Shown here: in pieces, positions 40,395 through 49,970 of the stretch
How positions within the stretch are numbered: the first letter of the stretch is position 1
How the letters are laid out: the number at the start of each line of letters is the position of its first letter
DNA from: Sabethes cyaneus
Taxonomy: Eukaryota; Arthropoda; Insecta; Diptera; Culicidae
Direction of reading: 5' to 3'
Length of the DNA: 64,000 bases
Assembly: GCF_943734655.1 (NCBI RefSeq)
Contig: NC_071354.1
Coordinates: 36,791,347 to 36,855,346, forward strand
The notes under the pieces: generated by a model
Seen by the model: only the letters and a program-made list of their open reading frames with translations
What the model was told of the DNA's origin: nothing
Databases searched by the model: none
Position numbers and translations under genes: made by a program

Positions 40395-40562
40395 GGACAA
40401 TCGCACCCACTCGCGATGTACCCGAGTTAACGGCCGAGGACACGATCCGTATCATCCTCTCTAATTTGAACCTTATAGTACCAGTCGTAGCCGCTTTACT
40501 CGTTACTATTATAGCAGCTATCGTTATTTGTGTGCTTCGTAACAAAGGCAACAATAATAAAG
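40395..40562 (+). CDS. Dscam1: Dscam1 alternative transmembrane exon 1
   Basis: 168 nt between TTGTTTCAG and GTATAA. It encodes TIAPTRDVPELTAEDTIRI, then the membrane segment NLIVPVVAALLVTIIAAI and VICVLRNKGNNNK plus one base. Corresponds to a Drosophila exon 17 alternative; the two alternatives direct the receptor to different parts of the neuron in flies (known family biology). Same start phase as exon 2 of the pair, so choice is interchangeable. Confidence 0.95.
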
Positions 40563-40711
40563 GTATAATTATTTTTTCTTCTTTTTTATCCTTACCAACA
40601 AATACTACTACTACCAACTACTACCGTGACCACTGAAAATCGCATGTGAAAAAACGAAACATGAACATGAACACGCACAACACACAAAAATACGATCCGA
40701 CGAACGTTCAG

Positions 40712-40909
40712 GCACGATCGCCCCCAATCTGAGCTCGATTCAGCCAGGTGTTGCGTACCCGCCCTGGATCCCCCACTGGATCGATCTGAACGTAATGGTC
40801 CCACTGATTGCGACTGTTATCGTGGTGGCGGTCGGTGTGCTCGTGATATGCGTAGCGATCTCACGCCGACGAGACGACGATCCACGCTGCGGCCCGAAGG
40901 ATGTTTACT
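40712..40909 (+). CDS. Dscam1: Dscam1 alternative transmembrane exon 2
   Basis: 198 nt between ACGTTCAG and GTAGGT. It encodes TIAPNLSSIQPGVAYPPWIP, then VMVPLIATVIVVAVGVLV (membrane) and ICVAISRRRDDDP, ending KDVY plus one base, which joins the next exon to give YDVVYNQ. It lies 149 nt after its alternative. The donor at 40910 keeps the length a multiple of three; the nearby GT at 40914 would break frame. Confidence 0.93.
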
Positions 40910-42046
40910 GTAGGTTTTGGTTACAAGCTTTCGATTATACCAGCTACTGTTTGCTTTTTAGTTCTACACCACACCCATCTGTTTTTGATTGTTCGTTTTT
41001 GTTTTTGTTTTTTTTTATGATGATCGTACCGTCTAATGATCCACCCACCGAAACCACATTTGCCACATAGTGCGTCGTGTACAATATTGTCGTCTACCAG
41101 AAATTACGATGTGATTCGATTGTATTTTAAGTTCACCTTCAAACACCGATTTGTACAAACGCTATTTATTTAACCACCCTACAGTAATCCGAGAACACAA
41201 TATTTTTGTTATTTGATTTAGTTTAAATGAACATTTAGAGTGTGTATTGGATCAACTAAAAGTTGATAACATTAAACCTCGTGTCCGAAAATTGTACAAA
41301 AATGAAAGCTTTTCTAGGTCGATCGGTAGATAGAATGTAAAAATATCGCTTTGCGATACCACTTTACCTGTAGTATAAATTGAGTATTAACTGTGTGTGC
41401 GTACGATTGTCGAATAACTATATTTTCTGGTTTATTCAGCGGGTGATTCGTTGATCCGTTGATTGATTGAATTGTATCAGAAAATATGTAGAACAGATTT
41501 CCGTTGCTTTTCATGCTCATAATGCTAGTTTATTTACCATTTAATTATTCAACAGCATATCGAAATGTTATCTCTAACGCTTGATCACTTCTGGTCCCTC
41601 CTTGTCATTGCACATAACAGCAGTTGGCACGCTGATGTTCGTAATTTGTTTTGAAGGTTTTCTTTTCCAGCCTGTCAGAGCAATTGTCCGCCTCCATAAA
41701 AACTCGACCCTTTGCCCGTTTCACCGTTAGCTGTTCCTCCTCGATCTTAGTCAGACCCCATCAGTGGTAATTCGGCATAGCTATCGTTGTTATTCGAATC
41801 GAAAGTCAGTACAAGATTACATCTGGTTCTACTACAACATGCGCCTGGAAAGATGGAGGTCGTCCAGTCATCGTAGAGCTACGTCATAAGTTCACATCTA
41901 ATTCTAAATTCAAAACTAAATCCAAAACTAACCTGCAGTCCACTTCCCTAAGCCCGAGTCCAAATTCAAGTTATGATCCAAATCCAAGTCCTGTCGCAAA
42001 AACTTGTCTGATATAGAACTACGTGTCATGCGGTTGTACCTAGCAC
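40910..42046 (+). other. Intron after the TM exons, possible FN3 relic
   Basis: No intact exon. At about 41797-41885 one frame reads TTTCAWKDGGRPVIVELRHK after a stop, resembling the FN3-6 sequence AWKDGGCRMSHFVVEHKK of exon 14. It lacks splice sites and continuation, so it is at most a relic. Confidence 0.35.
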
Positions 42047-43880
42047 TTACGTAGCATAATTTCTCCATCTATTTCGGTCCGTGGCAGCTGGTCTCCAGTT
42101 CCGCGGGCAACCAATGCTCGCCAGATTTCGCTTCACCTGGTCTTGCCATCTCGCTCGTTGTGCCCCTGTTTGTCTTGTTCCTACCGGATTCGATGCGAGA
42201 ACCATTTTTGTTAGATGGTTGTCCGGCATTCTAGCCACATGTCCTGCCCAGCGTATCCGTCCAGCATTAACCACTCACTTTCTGAATGCTGGGTTCGCCT
42301 CCATACACCGCTCTGTTGCACGCCGCCAAAGATGGTTCTTAGCACCCGTCGTTCGAAAACTCCGAGTGCTTGTAGCTCCTATTCTAGCAGTGTCCACGTT
42401 TTGTACCCGTAGAGGACAACCGGTGTAATTAGCGTTTTGTACTCAGATCAGGCTCAGATTGTTCAACCGGAAGTGTTTGTGGAGTCCGTAGTAGGCCGGG
42501 CTTACGCTGATAATACGCCTTTTAATCTAACGGCTGGTATTGTTATCCTCTGTTGCCAGTGAGCTAAGGTATACGAACTCGTCTACTACCTGAAACTTAT
42601 CCCCGTCAATTACCGCAGAATTGCCTAAGCGGGCCATGTCGCGCTCAGTTCCGCCCGCCAGCATATACTTCGTTTTAGACGTATTTATCTTCAACCCAAT
42701 CTTCTCTGCTTCGCGTTTCAGTCTGGTGTACTGATCTTCCACCGCCTCAAATGTTCTGCCGACAGCATCCACGTCGTCATCAAAGCAGATAATTTGACTG
42801 CATTTATTGAAAATCGAGTCCCGCGATCGCTGTTTGTCTTTGACACCTTCAAGTGCGATGTTGAATGGCAAGCAGGAACGAGCATCTCCTTGTCGAAGTC
42901 CCTCGCGAGGTTCGAACGGGTCCTACAATCCAGCCGAAATTCTCACACAGCACTGGATCCCATCCAGCCGTAGCCATGAATAGTCTAGTAAGGTCACACG
43001 GAAAGCCGTTTTCGTCCAACATTTTCCATAGCTCTTGTCAGTTTACACTATCAAATGCGGCTTTGCAGTTGATAAACAGATGATGCGTGAGGATTCGAAA
43101 TTCGCGGCACTTCTGGATCTGCCGCAAGGTGAAGATTTGGTCCGTAGTAGACCGACCCTCTAGGAAGCCTGATAACTGCCCACAAATCTATTGGCTTTTA
43201 TCGATAGTCGACGGAAGGTGACTTGGGACAACTCTTTGTAGGCGGCATTCAGGATAGTGATCGCTCGGTAGTTCTCACAATCTTATAGATAGGACAAATA
43301 ACCCCGTCTTTCCACTCCTCCGGTAGTCGTTCCGTATCCCAAGTCTTGACAATCAGTTGATCCAGACAGCCGGCCAACTTGTCCGGGCCGATTTTAATAA
43401 GTTCCGCTCCAATGCCATCTTTTCCCGCTGCTTTGTTGTTCTTCATCCACTAGACGGCTTCCTTAACTTCCCTTATCGATGCTACACCAATGATCACCAA
43501 TGGCCACTTCCTCTGCTATCATGGTCTTCTGCCTGCACGCCATTCAAGTGTTCATCGTAGTCCTGCTTCCACCTTTCGATCACAGCAGGTCGTCAGTCAA
43601 GATACCTCCATCTTTATTTCGGCCCGCGGCACAAAGCCTCTGCGAGATTCGTAGTCTCTGATAGAACTTCCGTGTGTCGTGAAAGCGATACAGCTGCCTG
43701 AGTTTTTCGCTCTCCTTCTCTTCCTGGTGGGACTTCTTCTTCTGAAAGCGTTGGGCTTGCTGTCTCCGCTTTTGTTTGAATCGCTCCACATTCTGATTTG
43801 TACCCGCGCTGCGTTCTTCTCAACCAACGCAGGGTGTTAGCACCCGGATAGGTTCTGACATCGAAAGTACCAACCACGGA
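42047..43880 (-). mobile_element. Degenerate non-LTR retrotransposon, minus strand
   Basis: Fragments from 5' to 3' on the minus strand: linker at 43877-43580 (HTRKFYQRLRISQRLC), RT start at 43446-43249 (NKAAGKDGIGAELIKIG, LPEEWKDGVICPIYK), RT at 42871-42527 (MPFNIALEGVKDK, FEAVEDQYTRLKREAEKIGL, KTKYMLAGGTERDMARLG, VDEFVYLSSLATEDN) and the C-terminus at 42274-42047 (AGRIRWAGHVARMPDN, GAQRARWQDQVKRNL). Stops and frameshifts throughout. Confidence 0.78.
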
Positions 43881-43899
43881 TCTAATTTATCTCTATAAA

Positions 43900-44260
43900 C
43901 TCTCTCCTCCGTAACCTACCGACTTTCGCCAGATGTACAGTAGGAATCTCTCCAAGTAGTGCCTGTAGCTTGTAATTCCCAAGATGTACACGAAACATAT
44001 CACTCGACCCAATGTATTAGCGCTGATCAGTCGTGTCAGTTTGTTCAGAAAACCGTGTTTGTGCATTATCTACCACAGCTGGTCTCTGTCGACTATATGC
44101 TGCTTTCAAATCAATAAAGATGTGTTCAACATGTAGGCACAATGTATTTCCGACATTTCTGCAAGATCTTCAGGTTGGAGGAAATTTAATCCCATAGGAC
44201 AGTACTTTGTCGGCAGCGTCAGCGTTTTTGTACATGGGACAAACAATTTATTCCTCCGTT
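43900..44260 (-). mobile_element. Additional RT fragment
   Basis: Minus-strand scraps resembling the RT palm (VDRDQLW and MHKHGFLNKLTRLISA near 44030-44100). It overlaps no exon. It is probably part of a separate, older insertion next to the 42047-43880 copy, because the palm region is already represented there. Confidence 0.45.
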
Positions 44261-44528
44261 AGTTTATCATCTCCCCAAATCTTGGAAATAACGCGTTCAG
44301 AAATTCGGAGCATCTATCGTATTTTCCAGCAATGTAACACTGAACTGTATATTATATTCTCAAAAGAGGAAAACCACTGTACAAAACTATTTCACTACAA
44401 AGAGCAAAAGCTGAAAAGCAACGGAAATCAAACTATCAAAATCTGTATTTGTTTTAAAAATGCTAACCTTCCCGTTCATTTCCCGGCATCAAATCCCGAA
44501 AATGTACCGAAAAAAATAACGCTTCAAG

Positions 44529-44702
44529 ATGACGTCGTGTATAACCAATCAATGGGACCGGCCGGAGCGGCTACACTGGACAAACGTCGGCCAGACATTC
44601 GCGACGAACTGGGCTACATTGCTCCACCGAACCGAAAGTTACCTCCGGTGCCCGGATCTAACTATAATACCTGTGATCGTGTCAAGCGCGGAACCGTGAT
44701 AA
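44529..44702 (+). CDS. Dscam1: Dscam1 exon 17, first shared cytoplasmic exon
   Basis: 174 nt between GCTTCAAG and GTGAGT. It encodes DVVYNQSMGPAGAATLDKR, RPDIRDELGYIAPPNRKLPP and VPGSNYNTCDRVKRGTVI plus one base. The RKLPPVPG region is a proline-rich, SH3-ligand-like motif; Dock/Nck binding through such motifs is known for fly Dscam1. The long open frame starting at 44207 is intronic before 44529. Confidence 0.95.
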
Positions 44703-44997
44703 GTGAGTATCTTGCGATCAGATTGTATTTCGATTTGGAACACTACGTTGCCCAAATTGGTGACCTCTACGTAAGTAGCGGACGTAGATGTGTTTTACCT
44801 TTTCTCTAGATGTTTCTTTTTTCGATTCAAAAGTTCGATCTTTATAGTGTTTTTTACTGCGTAAATGTTTAGTCATATAGTGTTTATTCCACAACTACTT
44901 TTCCATGGAAGTTTCAAGTTGTACAATCATCAAACCTTAGTTATCCGCTCTTTACATCATCTCATCAAAATTGATTATTATTTATACCATCAATCAG

Positions 44998-45117
44998 GCC
45001 ATAATCCTTCTAAATCAAATCACTCGACCTGGGACCCACGCCGACCTCTTTACGAGGAACTGAAGACAGTTGTGCCTCCGCCGCCTAGACGATGCAACCA
45101 TCCACCAGCGTGTTACG
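44998..45117 (+). CDS. Dscam1: Dscam1 exon 18, cytoplasmic, likely cassette
   Basis: 120 nt between CAATCAG and GTAACG. It encodes HNPSKSNHSTWDPRRPLYEE, LKTVVPPPPRRCNHPPACY plus one base. It matches Drosophila exon 19, which is optionally skipped; length is a multiple of three and phases match (1-1), so skipping keeps frame. PPPPRR is a further SH3-ligand-like motif. Confidence 0.93.
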
Positions 45118-45406
45118 GTAACGTCAACTTGATTTTTATCTCACCCATCGCCTAGAGTAGATAGCTTTCAATTTTCTGTTGCAAAACGCATCGATCTAAC
45201 GCATTGCCCTTTGTCTTCCACCCTTTCACTAAAATATCTGGTGTAATTTGTCAAAATTAAAACTTTAATTAACCATCCAACTAACCGACATTCGCTCTAC
45301 ATAGATAACGGTAAGATTGATACTAACAAAACTAAAATAGAGCTTTAAACCACCGCATTATGCTACCTTGACACTAACATATCATGAATAACCTGGAAAT
45401 TCGTAG

Positions 45407-45609
45407 GCATGGAGGATGAAATCTGCCCGTACGCAACCTTCCACCTGCTGGGCTTCCGCGAAGAGATGGATCCAACCAAGGCAATGAACTTCCAAACCTT
45501 CCCGCACCAGAACGGCATGGGAGGCCCAGGGCACATGGGAACGATGGGTTCCAACATGGCGATGCAGGTGCCGAACCACGTGCACTCACGTTCCGGATCA
45601 CAGTCAATG
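45407..45609 (+). CDS. Dscam1: Dscam1 exon 19, cytoplasmic
   Basis: 203 nt between AAATTCGTAG and GTACAG. It encodes MEDEICPYATFHLLGFREE, then MDPTKAMNFQTFPHQNGMGG, then a Met/Gly-rich stretch to VPNHVHSRSGSQSM, ending on a codon boundary. PYATFHLL is a tyrosine motif well conserved in insect Dscam1. Confidence 0.95.
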
Positions 45610-45743
45610 GTACAGTATGGCGCGATCGCCGACATTTTACCTCTACGCCTCAAAAATCGAACCAACCTTCGACAGCTAAGCGATAAAAGCGCGCCAACTC
45701 CGTTTCGTATCATATGAGAATAATGATTCTTACCTATTTCTAG

Positions 45744-45854
45744 CCACGCCAGAACCGGTATGCACGCAAGAACAGCCAAGGAGGACAGAGTAGCATCTAC
45801 ACACCGGCGCCGGAGTATGACGATCCAGCTAACTGCGCGGAGGAGGATCAATAT
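45744..45854 (+). CDS. Dscam1: Dscam1 exon 20, cytoplasmic
   Basis: 111 nt between ATTTCTAG and GTAAGT. It encodes PRQNRYARKNSQGGQSS, then IYTPAPEYDDPANCAEEDQY. It is in phase 0 at both ends. Its second half is repeated in exon 21, so the two exons share an internally duplicated motif. Confidence 0.95.
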
Positions 45855-45918
45855 GTAAGTAACAGCTCGACCTTCAATCGGTAGAAATACATTTAACCTT
45901 GAATTTTCTTGTCAACAG

Positions 45919-46099
45919 AGACGCTACACTCGCATCAACTCTCAGGGTGGATCTATGTACTGCGGACCTGGTCCCGAATACGACGATCCAGCTAACTGTG
46001 CTCCAGAAGAGGATCAGTATGGATCGCAGTACGGTGGAAACTATGGTACACCATACGATCACTACGGATCACGAGGATCTGTTGGACGACGCAGTGTGG
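45919..46099 (+). CDS. Dscam1: Dscam1 exon 21, cytoplasmic
   Basis: 181 nt between TGTCAACAG and GTAAGT. It encodes RRYTRINSQGGSMYCGPG, PEYDDPANCAPEEDQY, then a Gly/Tyr-rich part (GSQYGGNYGTPYDHYGSRG) and SVGRRSV plus one base. It repeats the NSQGG and PEYDDPANCA motifs of exon 20. Confidence 0.95.
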
Positions 46100-46169
46100 G
46101 TAAGTAGCGCAACTTTATCTCTGATCGACTATGTCCACGTTACTCAATCAATCCTTTTTTTGTCAATAG

Positions 46170-46304
46170 GATCTCCGGAACCCCCACCACCCCCGCCAAG
46201 AAACCACGATACCAGCAATTCGTCTTTCAACGATTCTAAAGAAAGTAACGAAATTTCGGAAGCCGAATGTGATCGAGACAATGGCCCTCGGGGCAACTAT
46301 GGCG
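46170..46304 (+). CDS. Dscam1: Dscam1 exon 22, cytoplasmic, polyproline
   Basis: 135 nt between TTGTCAATAG and GTAAGT. It encodes SPEPPPPPPRNHDTSNSS, FNDSKESNEISEAECDRD and NGPRGNYG plus one base. PEPPPPPPR is the best SH3-ligand candidate in the tail. The phase is 1-1 and the length a multiple of three. Read-through of the donor would add about 35 residues to a stop near 46409. Confidence 0.95.
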
Positions 46305-46556
46305 GTAAGTTTTTGGCACATTCTAACAACAAGCTCACTTTCATCCAAACATTCGATCGTTACGAGCCATCAGATCGCACATTTAACAATTACAGTCAAA
46401 TGTTGCATTAAACGTTTTACACCAGAGCTAACGAAGCGTTTTCCCTTTTTTTCCTATTACCAAAATCAAAATCTTCGGCTATCGATTGATTGTTCCATCC
46501 GTACCCAAACACATTTTTTTCAAACAAACTCGTCAAATCTGCTTCCTCAACTGAAG

Positions 46557-46568
46557 AACCAGCCGAGG
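46557..46568 (+). other. Dscam1: Candidate 12-nt in-frame microexon
   Basis: AACCAGCCGAGG sits between CCTCAACTGAAG and GTGAGTTC. After exon 22 it would add EPAE and leave the same one-base phase for exon 23. The donor GTGAGT is strong; the acceptor has a short pyrimidine tract. No transcript evidence is available to me. Confidence 0.35.
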
Positions 46569-47199
46569 GTGAGTTCCGGCAAATTCAATATATTTCCTTC
46601 GTTTGTTCCCTGAATGAAAAACTTACTTACTTCCTACTACCATACCGTTCAAAAACAACCGAATGTTGCTCATCTTCCAAGATAGACTCATAGTCAATAC
46701 CCGCATCTTCTCACGTAACTCATTCGCATTCATATTATGTTTGTGTTCTGTTGTGATCGTTGAGGTCACCGTTCTGAATGACCCCCGAATAGAATAGAAT
46801 TTTTCTCACAACTCATTATATGATTTCGAGTTGATCTTTGCTAGCTGCTTCTAACAGCAGAAGTTAATAATAACATGACCAAAAAAACTCATTGAATTAC
46901 TCAGTTGAAACCTTCCATTGTTTTCATACATAAACTAATTCTTGTATATGTATGTGTGTGTGAAAAAATGTTTGATTAATAGCATCCATATTTTAACCAT
47001 AAGCATGCTGTATGTTTTCACGTGTTTAACTTATGTGTTCTTTTTCTCCGAATAAGTCATTGCCATCGAATGTTTCATGTACCATATTTCATTCTGTCAT
47101 AAGTTCACTTATCATTTCCTTACCAACTTCCGTTGTCTTCAACTTCTTTTTCTTTCGTGACGTCGTTAAACCGACGAAATTAAACACTTAATTTTACAG
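46569..47199 (+). other. Intron before exon 23, nothing else seen
   Basis: AT-rich intron. No repeat or RNA gene that I can support. Confidence 0.4.
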
Positions 47200-47257
47200 T
47201 TACGGCCAAATCCACCGACGCCCTCAATGCCGAGGAGACTGAAAAATTACTGAAAAG
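47200..47257 (+). CDS. Dscam1: Dscam1 exon 23, 58-nt cassette candidate
   Basis: 58 nt between AATTTTACAG and GTAACT. It completes a Val codon, then TAKSTDALNAEETEKLLK plus two bases of Arg. It corresponds in position to fly exon 23 (TEEMRKLIER region), which is optionally skipped. Because 58 is not a multiple of three, skipping would shift the last exon to another open frame. Confidence 0.88.
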
Positions 47258-48599
47258 GTAACTATGGAATTTCCTAAGCCCCCCCAAAAAAAACCACTGC
47301 ATGTCACTTTAGTCACCGATCGTCATATGTAGTTCAGTAGTGTCTGTAGAACATTGTAGCTGGAACATGGTCCCAAATAAAGCAACACATTTCGCCGTTC
47401 ACCTCTTCACAAGGCTTTCCCCATGAGCGCTTAGTGCTTTATACTAACCCTAGGATAAGTATCATTTAAACTAACCAAACTATCAATGTGCTAACCATTA
47501 GCGCTAGAAAAGTGTAAGTAACTGTCCGCAGAAAAGAGAACCTACCCACTTTGGACGGAAATTGGTCGAGATCTGATCGTAAATAAGCCGTCTTTCAGGC
47601 TTGTTAGGTTTTTCAAAAAAAATGGCACCTATAACAGTAACAGATTCTCGACCAACTTCCGTAAAAGTGAAGGTACAAAAAGCATGCTAACTAATTTGAA
47701 CAACAGATATTTACACCAGGTGATTGGCAGGTTTGGTATAAAACTCATTACATCTTGTCTCGCGTGGTTTCATACTTGTTAAATTTTTTAACTGTTCGTT
47801 TCTTTCTGTTTGCATTATTTATTTTACGTCCTTTTATGATGTACATGCGTATACATTGAACTGAGCAGATATATACATATGAACGTTACTGTCTAAACAA
47901 GTTTCTGGTATAATCCTCCTAATTCTACGCAGTTCCTATTCTGCGCACTCTCTTTTAAATTATAGCTTCTCCAATATTATCCGTAACTATGACCATGATA
48001 TTTTTTCTGTTAAATTATTCTTCTTTATTCACAAGAGTACTAAAATATTTAAGAATAAAATAATTAAAAGCAAAAATGTCAACATCAAAACATATGTCCC
48101 TTAGTTGAAGTTTGTTGAACCACATAGATTAGTTGGTCTTCTTTAACGTTCATGTTTCATAGGTGTGAAGCACAGTTGGGAGAATAAGCGTCTATTTCAA
48201 AAGTAGCTCCATCAACCACCATCCCAAGAGCCCATCATAACTCATTTCGCTTGATTTGATCATATACTGTGTTGAAATTTTAGGATATATGGTGCGCCTA
48301 AAAATTCTATTCTTGAAATTTATATAAAATCTATTGCACGGTAAACAACATTTGATTCATTATGGATTTATTATCTAATGTGCAGAGTTGAGAAGAGTTT
48401 TGCCTCGAGTTGATCCTCGATACAATCGAGGAAGCATTCTTCACCTTGCCCAATGTTGGTAGATCCACAGCTTGCTCGTCATCCCCCTCTTCCTCTTCTG
48501 TTGGAGGAATTAAAGCACTATGTTTTTCCATGTTTTTAAACTATTGTGAGTGATATACCAAAATTGTGTTAGGTTTAATGTCATAATTTGGTTTTATCA
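47258..48599 (+). other. First part of the last intron
   Basis: No exon that I can support. An antisense frame at 48331-48531 (acidic EEEEGDDEQAVDLP) has no family I recognise. The part from 47400 to 47700 contains short direct echoes (GCTAACCATTAGCGCTAG) but no clear repeat. Confidence 0.35.
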
Positions 48600-49855
48600 A
48601 ATTTTGAACGAATCATGGCTCGACTAAAGAACAATAATGCATTAGGAAAGGAAGGATGAATCAAAATGGACCCGGAAAAGTTGGCCAGCTGTTTGCATCA
48701 ATTGATTGTTAAGATATAAGATACGGAACGACTACTGGAGAAGTGGAAATACGGGGTTATTTGCCATATCTACAAGAAAGGCGATTAGCTGGATTGTGAG
48801 AACTACTGGGCGATCACTATCCTGAATGCCGCCTGCAAAGTGCTTCCCTAGTGCATCGGCTATCGCCAACAGCCAATAGATTCTTGGACCGGTTTCAAGG
48901 ACGGTTGGTCTACAATGAACCAAATCTTCACCCTTCGGCAGATCCTCCAGAAGTGCCGCGAATTCCGAGTCCCCACGCATCACCTGACTGCATAGCCGCA
49001 CTGCATAAACCGACAAAAGGTATGGAAAATTCTGGTCGAAAACGACTTTCCGGATAAGCTTCCTAGATGGATGGGATCCGCTGCTATATAAGAATCTCGC
49101 GTGGATTGTTGAACTGGAATAGGTTCAACACGGGACTTCGACAACGAGATGGTCTTTCCTGCCTACTACTCAACATTGCGCTTGAAGGTATTATAAGACG
49201 AGCGGCGATCTAGATGCTGCGGCGAACGATTTTCAATAAATCCAGTAGATTTATCTGCTTTGCCGACGACGTGGATGCTGTTGGCAGAACATTTGAGGCG
49301 GTGGAAGATCAGTACACCAAGCTAAAACGCCAAGGAGAGAAGATTGGGTTTAACATAAATACGTTTAAAACGAAGTATATGCTTGCGGTACCGTGGTAAT
49401 CTACGGGAATGAGTTTGGGGTAGTCAGTGAGTTCATATACCTTAGCTCACTGGCAACAGAGGACAATACCAGCCGCGAGATTAAAAAGCGTATTATCAGC
49501 GGAAAAGTGCCTACTACGGATTCCACAAGCACTTGCGGTTGAACAATCTGAGCCCCCGTACAAAATGCACACTGTAAAAAACGTAATTAGACCCGTTGAG
49601 GCGAAGAATGAACTACGAACTCACGCGTCTCTACGGCGAACCCAGTACTCAGGCTAAAATTGGACGAACATGTTGGGCTGGATATGTCGAAGAGGACAAG
49701 GCGAAGAGGGGCACATCAAGAAAGGTAGCAAGCGAGAGCTGGTGCGCACTGGGTGACCCCGGAACTGGAGACCAGCTACCATGGACCGAATTAGGTAGAG
49801 AAATTACGTTACGGCCTTGTCATAGAACATAAGGCCAACTAACTAAGTAAGACCT
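48600..49855 (+). mobile_element. Degenerate non-LTR retrotransposon, plus strand
   Basis: Same family as 27577-29600 and 42047-43880: KLASCLHQLIVKI near 48675, VICHIYKKGD and ENYWAITILNAAC near 48760-48840, FADDVDAVGRTFEAVEDQYT near 49257, INTFKTKYMLA near 49355, and the C-terminal QAKIGRTCWAGYVEEDKAKR near 49650. It ends AACTAACTAAGTAAG near 49838-49852, a short-repeat tail as in the element at 2790-5640. Confidence 0.72.
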
Positions 49856-49860
49856 ACACT

Positions 49861-49970
49861 ACCCAAGTAACTATTTGGGTTTTATTACACTCTTATGATG
49901 GCATTTAAGACCAAAATTGGTCTTGAAGACCACCATAAGAGTACAATAAAACTCACATTGTTGCTTGGGT
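49861..49970. mobile_element. MITE, ACCCAAG family, copy 2
   Basis: 110 bp, ends ACCCAAGTAA and TTGCTTGGGT. Inner TTTTATTACACTCTTATGATG and its inverse match the copy at 16928-17036 almost base for base, so the two spread recently. It is inserted just after the tail of the adjacent non-LTR copy. Confidence 0.82.

Noticed and set aside
46305..46411. Extension of exon 22 into a read-through tail
   Set aside because: Exon 22 has a consensus GTAAGT donor; the extension is AT-rich and matches nothing. Kept only as a possible intron-retention product.
48331..48531. Acidic antisense ORF as a small nested gene
   Set aside because: 66 codons, no domain, no splice or promoter evidence; low-complexity Glu/Asp run.
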